Source: CF-161 sp035259145
GTDB taxonomy: Bacteria; Chloroflexota; Dormibacteria; Dormibacterales; Dormibacteraceae
DNA length: 21,498 nt
NCBI GenBank assembly: GCA_035259145.1
Contig: DATFWQ010000112.1
Location: forward strand, 1-21,498
Direction of reading: 5' to 3'
The translations under genes and the position numbers were made by a program. The notes beneath the pieces are model-generated. The model made no database searches, was not told the origin of the DNA, and saw nothing but the letters and a program-made list of their open reading frames with translations. Below are positions 13,005 through 19,961 of the stretch, piece by piece (position 1 is the first letter of the stretch; each line of letters starts with the position of its first letter).

Positions 13005-14630
13005 TCAGCGATCTGAACTTTGCTCGTCCCCGTGGTGACGAACCGTAGAGGTACCTGGATTGAGGGCGCCCTGCCATTCGCGCCTCGCCCGCTCGGCGCG
13101 GTCGAGAAAGCCCGGGCCCAGCGCCGCCATCTCGCCCACGTGCTGCGCGAACGCGCCCTCTAGCCGGCGCACGGTCTCGCGAAGGGAGTCTCTCTCCTTT
13201 TCCGCGTCCTGGGCTCGCCGGAGCAGCTCCTCGACCTGCTGCTCCTTGACGTCCGGCTCCGGGGACGCCGGGCCGTCGCCGGCGTCCACGCTGGGGGCGT
13301 CGACGACCAGCGGTCCTTCCCGGCGAGCGCGAAGGCTCCGCCCAAGGGCCCGCGCCGCGCGCCAGAGGATGCGCAATACGCCCACCGAGAACAGCGCGAT
13401 GCCGAGCGGGACCAGTAACCAGAAGAGAAGCTCGGCGGCGCTTGCCAGCAGACGCGCGCCATCGCGCGCATTCCAGGACTGCAGGACAGCCTCGACCAGG
13501 GCGGTTCCCAGGCGCGCAAACTGGGCGATCGGTCCGGGTCCGACTATGGCCAGCAGCAGCAGCGGTCTCAGAAAGAACGCGACCACGACGATGAAGTAGG
13601 CGGCCAGGACCGCGGTGCGGACCTTGCCCAGGCCAGCGAAGGTTCGTCGACCGCGCCGCCACGGCAGGTGATCGAGCAAGAACGGCTTGAAGAGCGAAAG
13701 CGGCTCATGCACCCCGATCAGGTCCGCCATCAGGTAGTAGCCGTCGAAGCGGATGAACGGGGTGAACTCCCGGAGCATGTTGACGCCGACCAGCAGGATC
13801 GCAACCACGAGAATCCCCAGGCCAGTGACGCGGTAGGCAATGAAAAGCCCGATCATCGAGATGCAGTCGAAGTACATGCCACCGAGGTCGACTCGTACGC
13901 GATCCGCGCGGGGGAGCCGGTATGAGTGGGTTACGTCCGTGTAGTACACCGGCACGACCACGTACAGGGCGACGCCGATCTCTCCATAAGGGACGCCGGC
14001 ACGTCTCATTGCCGATGCGTGCCCGAGCTCGTGAAACAGCCGTAACGGCACGTCCAGAAGGAGGAGGACCAGGACGAGTTCCGGGTGCCGGAGTACGCTG
14101 CTGATGGCTCCACCTGGGTCCGGCCCTGAGTACAGCCAGACGTTGACGCCCAGCGCGACGCCGATCACCAGCACGACGATGGGTGACCAGTAGAGCTGGT
14201 GAAGCCGGTCGGTCAGGGGTGCGGTGAGCCGGTAGGGCAGGACGGGAAGCCGGTGCCGGATCGCGAGCAACGGTGTTCGGAGCTGCATGGGACCCTGCCT
14301 GCTGTCGCTCGGGCCGGCCCCTCGAGACGGGCCGATCGCCACCAGGCCTGCCGGCGCCAGACGCTCCTGCACCAGCCACCGGACCTGGTCCGGCGTTATG
14401 CGGCGGCCAAGGCTCGAGCTGACCCGCCGTGCGATCTCGTCCACCGACGTCTGCCCGTCTGAGTGGAGCAAGACGAGGTAGAGGCGTCTGGTCGCCTGGA
14501 CATACCGTGAGCCCTCGACGCAAACCAGCCAGTGGTCGCCGTGCGCGCCGGCGTCGGTGGGGCCCAGCAGGTCAACGCCGTGCGCGCGGCATGGAAAGTG
14601 CGCCGGCTCGATTGAGGCGGTGGTGGACAC
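13005..14630 (-). CDS. PqqD-like domain fused to membrane M50 (site-2-type) zinc metalloprotease
   Basis: Taken from GTG 14630, 10 bases after the response-regulator stop and preceded by AGAGG; the longer reading from 14747 would overlap that gene by about 100 bases. The 541-residue product starts with a PqqD-like winged helix (about 33-98: WLVCVEGSRYVQATRRLYLV ... DGQTSVDEIARRVSSSLG), a fold that binds leader peptides in RiPP systems. Next come several transmembrane segments holding the M50 zinc motif FHELGHA (His200, Glu201, His204) and the third-ligand region FIRFDGYYL (Asp296). Further membrane helices (about 340-360, 400-422) lead to a cytoplasmic tail with a predicted coiled coil (about 460-500: EQQVEELLRRAQDAEKERDS). 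This is the 'putative peptide zinc metalloprotease' class that includes YydH. It probably cleaves the small peptides encoded downstream (inference). Confidence 0.85.
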   Translation of the reverse strand: MSTTASIEPAHFPCRAHGVDLLGPTDAGAHGDHWLVCVEGSRYVQATRRLYLVLLHSDGQTSVDEIARRVSSSLGRRITPDQVRWLVQERLAPAGLVAIGPSRGAGPSDSRQGPMQLRTPLLAIRHRLPVLPYRLTAPLTDRLHQLYWSPIVVLVIGVALGVNVWLYSGPDPGGAISSVLRHPELVLVLLLLDVPLRLFHELGHASAMRRAGVPYGEIGVALYVVVPVYYTDVTHSYRLPRADRVRVDLGGMYFDCISMIGLFIAYRVTGLGILVVAILLVGVNMLREFTPFIRFDGYYLMADLIGVHEPLSLFKPFLLDHLPWRRGRRTFAGLGKVRTAVLAAYFIVVVAFFLRPLLLLAIVGPGPIAQFARLGTALVEAVLQSWNARDGARLLASAAELLFWLLVPLGIALFSVGVLRILWRAARALGRSLRARREGPLVVDAPSVDAGDGPASPEPDVKEQQVEELLRRAQDAEKERDSLRETVRRLEGAFAQHVGEMAALGPGFLDRAERARREWQGALNPGTSTVRHHGDEQSSDR

Positions 14631-14640
14631 GACCTGGCCT

Positions 14641-15459
14641 CTACGGCACCCGAGCTGCAACCGCGTCGATGTGCTCACCGCGAAGGCTGGTCTCTCTGCG
14701 CGCCTGGAGCGAGGCCTCAGACGTCCGGGGGCGGAACACGTATCCAAAACCGCGTACGGTCTTGATGTACTCGGGCCTCAGCGGGTCGGTTTCGATCTTC
14801 TTGCGCAGCCTGGCCACGTACACGTCGACGCGATTGGTGTCGGCCAGGTAGTCGTCCGGCCAGGCCCGTTCTATAAGCGTCTCTCGACGTATGGTGACGG
14901 ACCTATTGCGCATCAGGCACTCGAGCAGTCTCATCTCGGTGGGGGTGAGGTAGACGGGCGGCCGGTTGTCGCCTGTGAACCTCATCTCACTGATGGCCAG
15001 CTCGGCGTCGCCAACCCGGACCACATTGCCTGCGGCCAGGCGGTCGGAAACGAAGCTGCGGCGCGCAACCGCTTCGACGCGGGCGATCAGCTCATGTGGG
15101 TCGTAGGGCTTGACTACGAAGTCGTCCGCACCACGCCGCAGCGCCGTGACTCTGACCTGGGGGTCGTGCTGCCGGCTCACGAATATGAGGGGTCCCCGGT
15201 AGCCGCAGCCCCGGACCTGTTCACAGAGCTGGTGCCCGGGCACGCCCTTGACGTCCACCTCCAGCAGCACAGCGTGTGTGTCGGGCCGTGCAACCTGGTC
15301 GATGAGCTCAGTCATTCCGTCGACAAGCACGGCGTCGTAGGACGCTTCAGTGAGCAGGCACATGAGCAGGCTGGCCTCGAGCGGATCGGGGTCGAGGATC
15401 AGCACGCGTCTTTGGGCCGCCCGCAACTGGAGCCGCTTACCCTCGCTGCCCTGCCTCAT
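14641..15459 (-). CDS. OmpR-family response regulator with degenerate receiver (Asp to Glu)
   Basis: From ATG 15459, about five bases after GGAGGG, this 272-residue protein has a receiver domain (about 18-130) and an OmpR winged helix (about 168-243: YLTPTEMRLLECLMRNRSVT ... VDVYVARLRKKIE ... VRGFGYVFRP). The receiver is unusual. The phospho-acceptor position in VLLEVDVKGVPG is Glu67 instead of Asp, and the N-terminal acidic pair DD reads DP (ILDPDPLEA). The conserved Ser95 (FVSRQ) and Lys117 (VVKPYD) remain. Glu can mimic phospho-Asp, so the protein may be active without a kinase, and no histidine kinase is encoded here. It is the first gene of the minus-strand group containing the M50 protease and peptides, and likely controls it. 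The frame extends to 15654 without a ribosome site; that part is rejected. Confidence 0.85.
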   Translation of the reverse strand: MRQGSEGKRLQLRAAQRRVLILDPDPLEASLLMCLLTEASYDAVLVDGMTELIDQVARPDTHAVLLEVDVKGVPGHQLCEQVRGCGYRGPLIFVSRQHDPQVRVTALRRGADDFVVKPYDPHELIARVEAVARRSFVSDRLAAGNVVRVGDAELAISEMRFTGDNRPPVYLTPTEMRLLECLMRNRSVTIRRETLIERAWPDDYLADTNRVDVYVARLRKKIETDPLRPEYIKTVRGFGYVFRPRTSEASLQARRETSLRGEHIDAVAARVP

Positions 15460-15611
15460 CCGCCCTCCGCCGTGACGAGGTTCTCTCCGCCGTCGCCGTC
15501 GTAGCGCACGTCCTTGTGGTGAGTGGTTTCCGGATTGTCTGGACGGGCCTGGCTTGGGAAGCCGGGCCACGGGTCGTGTCGATGATGTGACGCGTCTCGC
15601 CGTGTTGGTTA

Positions 15612-15640
15612 ATAACACATTAGTGCTGCGCATGGCGCAA
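15612..15640 (-). promoter_or_regulatory. Candidate promoter upstream of the response regulator, with inverted repeat
   Basis: An AT-rich island stands out in the GC-rich background. On the minus strand TTGCGC (15640-15635) and TGTTAT (15617-15612) are 17 bases apart, a weak but correctly spaced sigma-70 pair. An inverted repeat GTGTT (15602-15606) / AACAC (15614-15618) overlaps the -10 and could be an operator, possibly for the response regulator itself. The transcript leader would be about 140-150 bases long. Confidence 0.4.
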
Positions 15641-15690
15641 TTACGCTTGGGCAAATCCGGCGGTTCGCGAGCCGCGTCCTGCGACGCCGA

Positions 15691-16326
15691 CTAGTGGAAG
15701 CGAAATGTCAACGTCGAGCCGTTTGCGACTGCAGTGGGGCAGACCGGCTGGCGCAGCCCGACAGCCCAGATCACGACGCCGCCCGCGTCAGCGATCCTGC
15801 GCACCTCCACGAGCTCTTGACCTCCAGGCATGAGAGAGGCGCCGACAGTCGGGTCGCCTGGTGTCTGCAGCCCGCTCAGCGTGATGCGGAGCCCGGCCGA
15901 ACCAGCAAGCTGGACCGGCGCGCCTGATTCCGACATGAAGCGGGGCGACGTCTGAGACACCGCCAGGAAGTTCGGGACACCGCGATCAAAGGTGAGACTG
16001 AAAGTGTCGCCGCTGGCCGACTTGGACACTATGCGTGCCGGTCCCGGTGAGACGGCTCCCGCAACCGTGCACTCGGATCCGCCGGAAATGGTCACGGTGG
16101 ACGTTGAAACGGCCGTCGATGACCCGCTTCTGACAGTCACGTTCGTCGATCCGCCCCCAACGGAGACGCTCGTTGAATTCTGTGCGGTGCTCGTTTGACT
16201 TCCGGAGTTGACGGCCGCAGCCTTCGCCGGCGCCGCGCTGGGGGAGCTGGTGACCACCGCCACGCCGTCCCCCTCGCAGCCGCTTGCGATGAATAAAAGG
16301 AGCGCAACCAGGCAGAACTGCTTCAC
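15691..16326 (-). CDS. Secreted lipoprotein with AMIN-like C-terminal domain
   Basis: This 211-residue protein begins MKQFCLVALLLFIASGCEGD: a short lipoprotein signal peptide with lipobox IASGC (acylated Cys17). A Ser/Thr/Gly-rich linker of low complexity follows (about 25-85, with STSVSVGGGSTNVTVRSGSS). The C-terminal domain (about 95-211) matches the AMIN-like pattern of actinobacterial lipoproteins: TFSLTFDRGVPNFLAVSQTS, later PVQLAGSAGLRITLSGLQ, VEVRRIADAGGVVIWAVGL, ending TLTFRFH. It has two Cys (residues 86 and about 196) that could pair. AMIN-type domains bind cell-envelope polymers or partners. It is on the same strand as the peptide cluster and about 230 bases upstream of its first gene, with a separate promoter region, so a functional link is possible but unproven. 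Confidence 0.75.
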   Translation of the reverse strand: MKQFCLVALLLFIASGCEGDGVAVVTSSPSAAPAKAAAVNSGSQTSTAQNSTSVSVGGGSTNVTVRSGSSTAVSTSTVTISGGSECTVAGAVSPGPARIVSKSASGDTFSLTFDRGVPNFLAVSQTSPRFMSESGAPVQLAGSAGLRITLSGLQTPGDPTVGASLMPGGQELVEVRRIADAGGVVIWAVGLRQPVCPTAVANGSTLTFRFH

Positions 16327-16465
16327 AATGCCAGCTCGCTTGACGGGCGCATGCTACCCGACAAGCGCCTCGATGGCAACCTGTACTTGCCCACGTCTAA
16401 CGTGACTCCCGGTAGCCTGAGGACAGCGTTAAGGAGACGGCCAGTGTTCAACAGGAGCTGAGGCG

Positions 16466-17002
16466 ATGGGACTCGAAGGCAAGCGTGTGGCGATCCTGGT
16501 TGAAGATCAGTACCAGATGCACGAGTTCTGGTATCCGTTTTACCGATTCCAGGAGGCGGGGGCCGAGGTCAAAGTGGTTGGTACCGGGCGGAAGGATACG
16601 TTCACCAGCCACGACTACAACGTCACCGCCGACCTCGCTGCCGGTGATGCGAAGGTCGACGACTTCGACGCCGTGGTCATCCCCGGTGGTTATGCACCGG
16701 ACATGATGCGGCGCAGCCCGGAGATGGTCGCCTTCGTGCACGACATGGACGCAGCGGGCAAGCCCGTGGCGGCAATCTGCCACGCAGGCTGGATGCTGGT
16801 CTCGGCGAAGGTCGTGAAGGGTCGCAGGGCGACCTGCTTCTATTCGATTCGTGACGATCTCGAGGCGGCCGGCGCCCAGTGGTCGGACGAGCCGGTCGTC
16901 GTGGACGGCAACCTGATCACCTCTCGAGTGCCGGGTGATCTGCCGGTGTTCTGCAAGGCGGTGATAAAGGCGCTGAGCCCGGTCCCCGCGGCGGTCGGCT
17001 GA
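16466..17002 (+). CDS. DJ-1/PfpI-family protein
   Basis: This 178-residue single-domain protein of the class I glutamine-amidotransferase-like fold has the family sequence KRVAILVEDQYQMHEFWYPF at the N-terminus (Glu20 near the active site), YRFQEAGAEVKVVGT, VVIPGGYAPDMMRRSPEMV, and the nucleophile elbow AAICHAGWM (Cys105, followed by His106). PfpI/YhbO/DJ-1 proteins are described as glyoxalase-, deglycase- or chaperone-like stress proteins, and some as proteases. Activity cannot be assigned further. AGGAG (16453-16457) lies eight bases before the ATG. Transcription is divergent from the AMIN-like lipoprotein and convergent with the alcohol dehydrogenase, with a hairpin terminator between the last two. 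Confidence 0.9.
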   Translation: MGLEGKRVAILVEDQYQMHEFWYPFYRFQEAGAEVKVVGTGRKDTFTSHDYNVTADLAAGDAKVDDFDAVVIPGGYAPDMMRRSPEMVAFVHDMDAAGKPVAAICHAGWMLVSAKVVKGRRATCFYSIRDDLEAAGAQWSDEPVVVDGNLITSRVPGDLPVFCKAVIKALSPVPAAVG

Positions 17003-17012
17003 GGCTATGGGA

Positions 17013-17033
17013 GGCGAGGTCTTCAACCTCGCC
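17013..17033. terminator. Bidirectional hairpin terminator between DJ-1 and alcohol dehydrogenase genes
   Basis: A perfect inverted repeat GGCGAGGT (17013-17020) / ACCTCGCC (17026-17033) with a five-base loop lies 10 bases after the DJ-1 stop, in the 82-base gap between convergent genes. There is no strong T-run, which is common for GC-rich genomes. Confidence 0.6.
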
Positions 17034-17084
17034 CCCTTCAGTCCCAACGCAGCGTCCCCGCGAGAAGCGATCAGGCCGCCACGT

Positions 17085-18077
17085 TCACTCTGTGCCGACT
17101 GCGATGACTGCGGCGCCCCGAAACCGGCCGTTGCGCAGATCATCGAGGGCCTGGTTGGCCGCCTGGAGAGGGTACGTCTCGACCTCCATGTGAATCGGCA
17201 CCTTTGGGGCGAGTGCGAGGAACTCCTCTCCGTCCCGCCGCGTCAGGTTGGCAACCGAGCGGACCTGCCGCTCCTGCCATAGGAGCTCGTAGGGGAAGCT
17301 GGGTATGTCGCTCATGTGGATGCCGGCGCAGACGACGACGCCTGCCGGGGCGAGGGCGCGCAGTGCGGCGGGGACCAGGGGCCCAACCGGCGCGAAGATG
17401 ATCGCCGCATCCAGCTGCTCTGGTGGAAGGCGGTCGGAGTCGCCGGCCCAGTCGGCGCCGAGTTCGAGCGCGAAGCGCTGGGTGTCGACGTCGCCCGCCC
17501 TCGTGAAGGCAAAAACCCGCTGCCCGCGGTGGCGGGCTGCCTGGGCGATGATGTGTGCTGATGCGCCGAAGCCGTAGAGGCCGAGCCGCTGTGCGTCCCC
17601 TGCCATGACCAGGGATCGGTATCCGATCAGGCCGGCGCACAGCAGTGGCGCTGCCGGCAGATCCGGATAATCCCCGGGCAGCGGAAAGCAGAAGCGCTGA
17701 TCGGCCACCGCGTACTCGGCGTAGCCGCCGTCGATCTGATAGCCGGTGAAGCGTCCTCTTTCGCAGAGGTTCTCCAGGCCTCGACGGCAGAAGCGACAGT
17801 CGCCGTCGGTCCAGCCCAGCCATGGCACGCCGACGCGCTGACCGGTCTGGAAGCGCTCAGCGCGCTCGCCGGCAGCGACGACCCTGCCCACGATCTGGTG
17901 GCCGATCACCAGAGGGAGCTTGGGCTGGTCGAGCTCGCCGTCAACGATGTGCAGGTCCGTGCGGCAGACGGCACAGGCCGAAACCCTGAGGAGAACCTGA
18001 TCGGGGCCCGGGCTGGGCACCGCCAGTTCTCTGAGCTGCAGCGGCTGGCCGGGCGCGTCGAGCACCATGCTTCGCAT
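17085..18077 (-). CDS. Zinc-dependent medium-chain alcohol dehydrogenase
   Basis: This 330-residue MDR-family dehydrogenase is taken from ATG 18077; a GTG one codon upstream and an ATG three codons downstream are alternatives, and no clear ribosome site decides. The catalytic zinc ligands are Cys in SACAVCRTDLHIVDG (about residue 37) and His in PLVIGHQIVGRV (about 60). The structural zinc loop reads WTDGDCRFCRRGLENLCERG: three of the four usual Cys are present and the first is replaced by Asp. The NAD(P)-binding fold has GLYGFGASAHIIAQAARHRG. It resembles AdhA/YogA-type enzymes that oxidise primary alcohols or reduce aldehydes. It is convergent with the DJ-1 gene and separated from the upstream CHRD gene by a strong hairpin, so it is probably transcribed alone. 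Confidence 0.9.
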   Translation of the reverse strand: MRSMVLDAPGQPLQLRELAVPSPGPDQVLLRVSACAVCRTDLHIVDGELDQPKLPLVIGHQIVGRVVAAGERAERFQTGQRVGVPWLGWTDGDCRFCRRGLENLCERGRFTGYQIDGGYAEYAVADQRFCFPLPGDYPDLPAAPLLCAGLIGYRSLVMAGDAQRLGLYGFGASAHIIAQAARHRGQRVFAFTRAGDVDTQRFALELGADWAGDSDRLPPEQLDAAIIFAPVGPLVPAALRALAPAGVVVCAGIHMSDIPSFPYELLWQERQVRSVANLTRRDGEEFLALAPKVPIHMEVETYPLQAANQALDDLRNGRFRGAAVIAVGTE

Positions 18078-18114
18078 CACTTGATTCTGAGCAGGCGGCG
18101 CTGCGACTGCCAGA

Positions 18115-18147
18115 ACGGAGCGGCACCCGATCGGAGTGCCGCTCCGT
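18115..18147. terminator. 12-bp-stem hairpin terminator after the CHRD gene
   Basis: Perfect 12-base arms, ACGGAGCGGCAC (18115-18126) and GTGCCGCTCCGT (18136-18147), flank a nine-base loop. The element begins 13 bases past the CHRD stop on the minus strand and is followed by TTCT only. It separates CHRD from the alcohol dehydrogenase on the same strand. Confidence 0.7.
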
Positions 18148-18160
18148 GTCGAACCGCCCG

Positions 18161-18709
18161 CTAGTCGGACCTTTCCGTCTTGATCTGCCCGCGGATCTCT
18201 CCGCCGGGATACCGGGTCGTGTGCACGTTCACGTAGGCATCCCCGCTCTCAAGGATTCGCAGCACGCCGGCGAAGGTGGTGCCATCAGCCGGAATGCCCT
18301 GGTCACCTGCACCAGGGGTTGAAACGGCCTGGATTGCAGAGGGATGGACCGTCCCGGTCACGGTTCCGCCTCCTGGTTTGCAAAGCGGAGTGTCTTTCGG
18401 GCCTGGCGCAGCCGCTGAGCCGCAGAGCCAGATAAAAACGCCGCCGTTCACACCCGGCTGTGCAAAGTGGATGTGCGCCATGAAGGCGGGAGTCGAGAGG
18501 CCGGAATAGGTCAGTGTGTACGTCAGCGTGTCACCTTTAAGAGTGGCCGAAAATGTTCCGGTCCCGTCAGTCAGCTTCGGGAGGACTTCGTGGAAGCCGT
18601 TCAGCTTGGCAGTCGCCTGGACTGTCGCCTCATCGGCGCTGGCTGCTGTTACCGTGAGTCCAATGACGGCAGCGGCCGCCAGCAGACGGCCGGTCCAGAT
18701 CCGTTGCAT
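18161..18709 (-). CDS. Secreted CHRD-domain protein
   Basis: This 182-residue exported protein has the signal peptide MQRIWTGRLLAAAAVIGLTV, with likely cleavage after ASA (about residue 25). The rest is one CHRD domain: KLNGFHEVLPKLTDGTGTFS, TLTYTLTYSGLSTPAFMAHI (His in AHIHF), then PAGDQ-like and VNVHTTRYPGGEIRGQI near the C-terminus. The last is the hallmark 'yVNvHt..pgGeiRGQ' block. CHRD domains are widespread in bacterial secreted proteins. Their function is largely unknown; metal binding through the paired His motifs (HIH, VHT) has been suggested. AGAGGT about six bases before ATG supports the start. It stands alone, divergent from the aldo/keto reductase and closed by a strong hairpin. 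Confidence 0.9.
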   Translation of the reverse strand: MQRIWTGRLLAAAAVIGLTVTAASADEATVQATAKLNGFHEVLPKLTDGTGTFSATLKGDTLTYTLTYSGLSTPAFMAHIHFAQPGVNGGVFIWLCGSAAAPGPKDTPLCKPGGGTVTGTVHPSAIQAVSTPGAGDQGIPADGTTFAGVLRILESGDAYVNVHTTRYPGGEIRGQIKTERSD

Positions 18710-18966
18710 GCGTCACCTCTCTGGGTGAACGAGCGCACGGGAGGGCTGCGACTGGACCCAGGCCACGTGCTGGGAACCCGCCCTCTCGTTGGCGACTGGC
18801 TTCACCCCAAAGCCAGCCGCCCGCCAAGTGTGGGACCCGCGCACGAGCCTGTCAAACTCGAAGCGCAGTAGGCACACGGAATATTCGCACGTGTGTCAAC
18901 CAAGTACGACAAACGGGCGGTGCTTGCGCTCGATCACAGCATGTCCGCGGGAGTAGCGTAGAGGCG

Positions 18967-19827
18967 ATGGGCATTCCGACACTCGCATTCGGTCGATCAG
19001 GCCACCAGAGCACACGTGTGATATTCGGAGGCGCGGCGCTTTCGCACGTTTCACAGAACGTCGCCGATCGGACGCTCGACCTGCTCCTGCGGCACGGCGT
19101 CAACCATCTCGACGTCGCTGCCAGTTACGGCGATGCCGAGCTGCGGCTGCGGCCGTGGCTCAAAGAGCACCCGGACCGGTTCTTTCTGGCCACCAAGACC
19201 GGTGCCCGGACCGCGGAGGCCGCACGCCGAGAGCTCGACCGCTCGCTCGACCGCCTCGGAGTCGACCACGTGGACCTGTGGCAGCTCCACAGCCTGGCCG
19301 ATCCGATCGAATGGGACACCGCCCTCAGCCCTGGCGGCGCGATAGATGCGGCCATCGAGGCACGAGAGGAGGGCCTCGTGCGCTGGATCGGTGTCACCGG
19401 CCACGGTGTCCAGATCGCCGCCGCCATCCGCCGCAGCCTCGGCCGCTTCGAGTTCGACTCCGTCCTGCTGCCCTGCAACTACCTCACCATGCACCTGCCC
19501 TACTACGCGGAGAACTTCGAGGCGGTGGTGGATATCTGCCGTCAGCGCCAGGTGGCCGTGCAGACGATCAAGTCGATTGCCCTCCGGCCATGGCTGGGCC
19601 GGCCTCGCACCAACAGCACCTGGTACGAGCCGCTGCAGGCGCAGCCGGACATCGACCTCGCCGTGTGGTGGGTGCTCGCGCGGCCCGGGATCTTCCTGAA
19701 CAGCGTGGGCGACGTGGATCTGCTGCCCAGGGTCCTGGACGCGGCCAGCAGGTTCGAGCAGGGTCCCGATGACGCAGAGATGCGAGCCCTGGCCGAGCGC
19801 GTCCAGCAAGAGCCCCTCTTCGTATAG
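18967..19827 (+). CDS. Aldo/keto reductase
   Basis: This 286-residue (beta/alpha)8-barrel oxidoreductase has all four catalytic residues in normal context: Asp49 and Tyr54 in HLDVAASYGDAE, Lys77 in FLATKTG, and His108 in LWQLHSL. It starts MGIPTLAFGRSGHQSTRVIF, the usual 'lGrtGl.vs.lgfG' opening. The C-terminal half carries WIGVTGHG and the cofactor-side segment PGIFLNSVGDVDLLPRVLDA. Such enzymes reduce aldehydes or ketones with NADPH. Some relatives of this size, with 'NYL'-type segments as here (LPCNYLTMHLPYY), are annotated as oxidoreductases of unknown substrate. The ribosome site is poor (GAGG only two bases before ATG). It is convergent with a lipoprotein gene; strong hairpins lie between. 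Confidence 0.9.
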   Translation: MGIPTLAFGRSGHQSTRVIFGGAALSHVSQNVADRTLDLLLRHGVNHLDVAASYGDAELRLRPWLKEHPDRFFLATKTGARTAEAARRELDRSLDRLGVDHVDLWQLHSLADPIEWDTALSPGGAIDAAIEAREEGLVRWIGVTGHGVQIAAAIRRSLGRFEFDSVLLPCNYLTMHLPYYAENFEAVVDICRQRQVAVQTIKSIALRPWLGRPRTNSTWYEPLQAQPDIDLAVWWVLARPGIFLNSVGDVDLLPRVLDAASRFEQGPDDAEMRALAERVQQEPLFV

Positions 19828-19835
19828 CCGGAACT

Positions 19836-19914
19836 CTCCCCCGGCCGTCGGGGGAGTACCCGGCGAAGCCGGGGGAGGGGGGGTGGACCGGCGGCTGGGC
19901 GCCGCCGGTCCACC
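19836..19914. terminator. Cluster of three GC-rich hairpins between convergent genes
   Basis: Three inverted repeats follow one another in the 134-base gap: CTCCCCC (19836-19842) / GGGGGAG (19850-19856); CCCGGC / GCCGGG around 19859-19873; and a 14-base stem at 19882-19895 / 19901-19914 (starting GGTGGACCGGCGG) with a five-base loop. The last is probably the main bidirectional terminator. Confidence 0.68.
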
Positions 19915-19961
19915 ATCACCGTGCCAGGCGCTACCTGTCGAACGTCATCGGCAGGCTCACC

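Noticed and set aside
10221..14630. Calling the region a type VII secretion (ESX) locus
   Set aside because: Only the YukD-like domain and a MinD-type ATPase point that way. No EccC FtsK-type ATPase, EccB, EccE, mycosin or WXG100 protein is present.
14631..14747. N-terminal extension of the M50 protease to an upstream ATG
   Set aside because: It would overlap the response regulator by about 100 bases; GTG 14630 has AGAGG upstream and follows the regulator stop by 10 bases.
14557..15504. 315-codon + strand frame
   Set aside because: Antisense to the response regulator, whose receiver and winged-helix motifs are unmistakable.
15460..15654. 65-residue N-terminal extension of the response regulator
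   Set aside because: It is Arg-rich, lacks a ribosome site and runs through the AT-rich promoter-like island; ATG 15459 has GGAGGG upstream.
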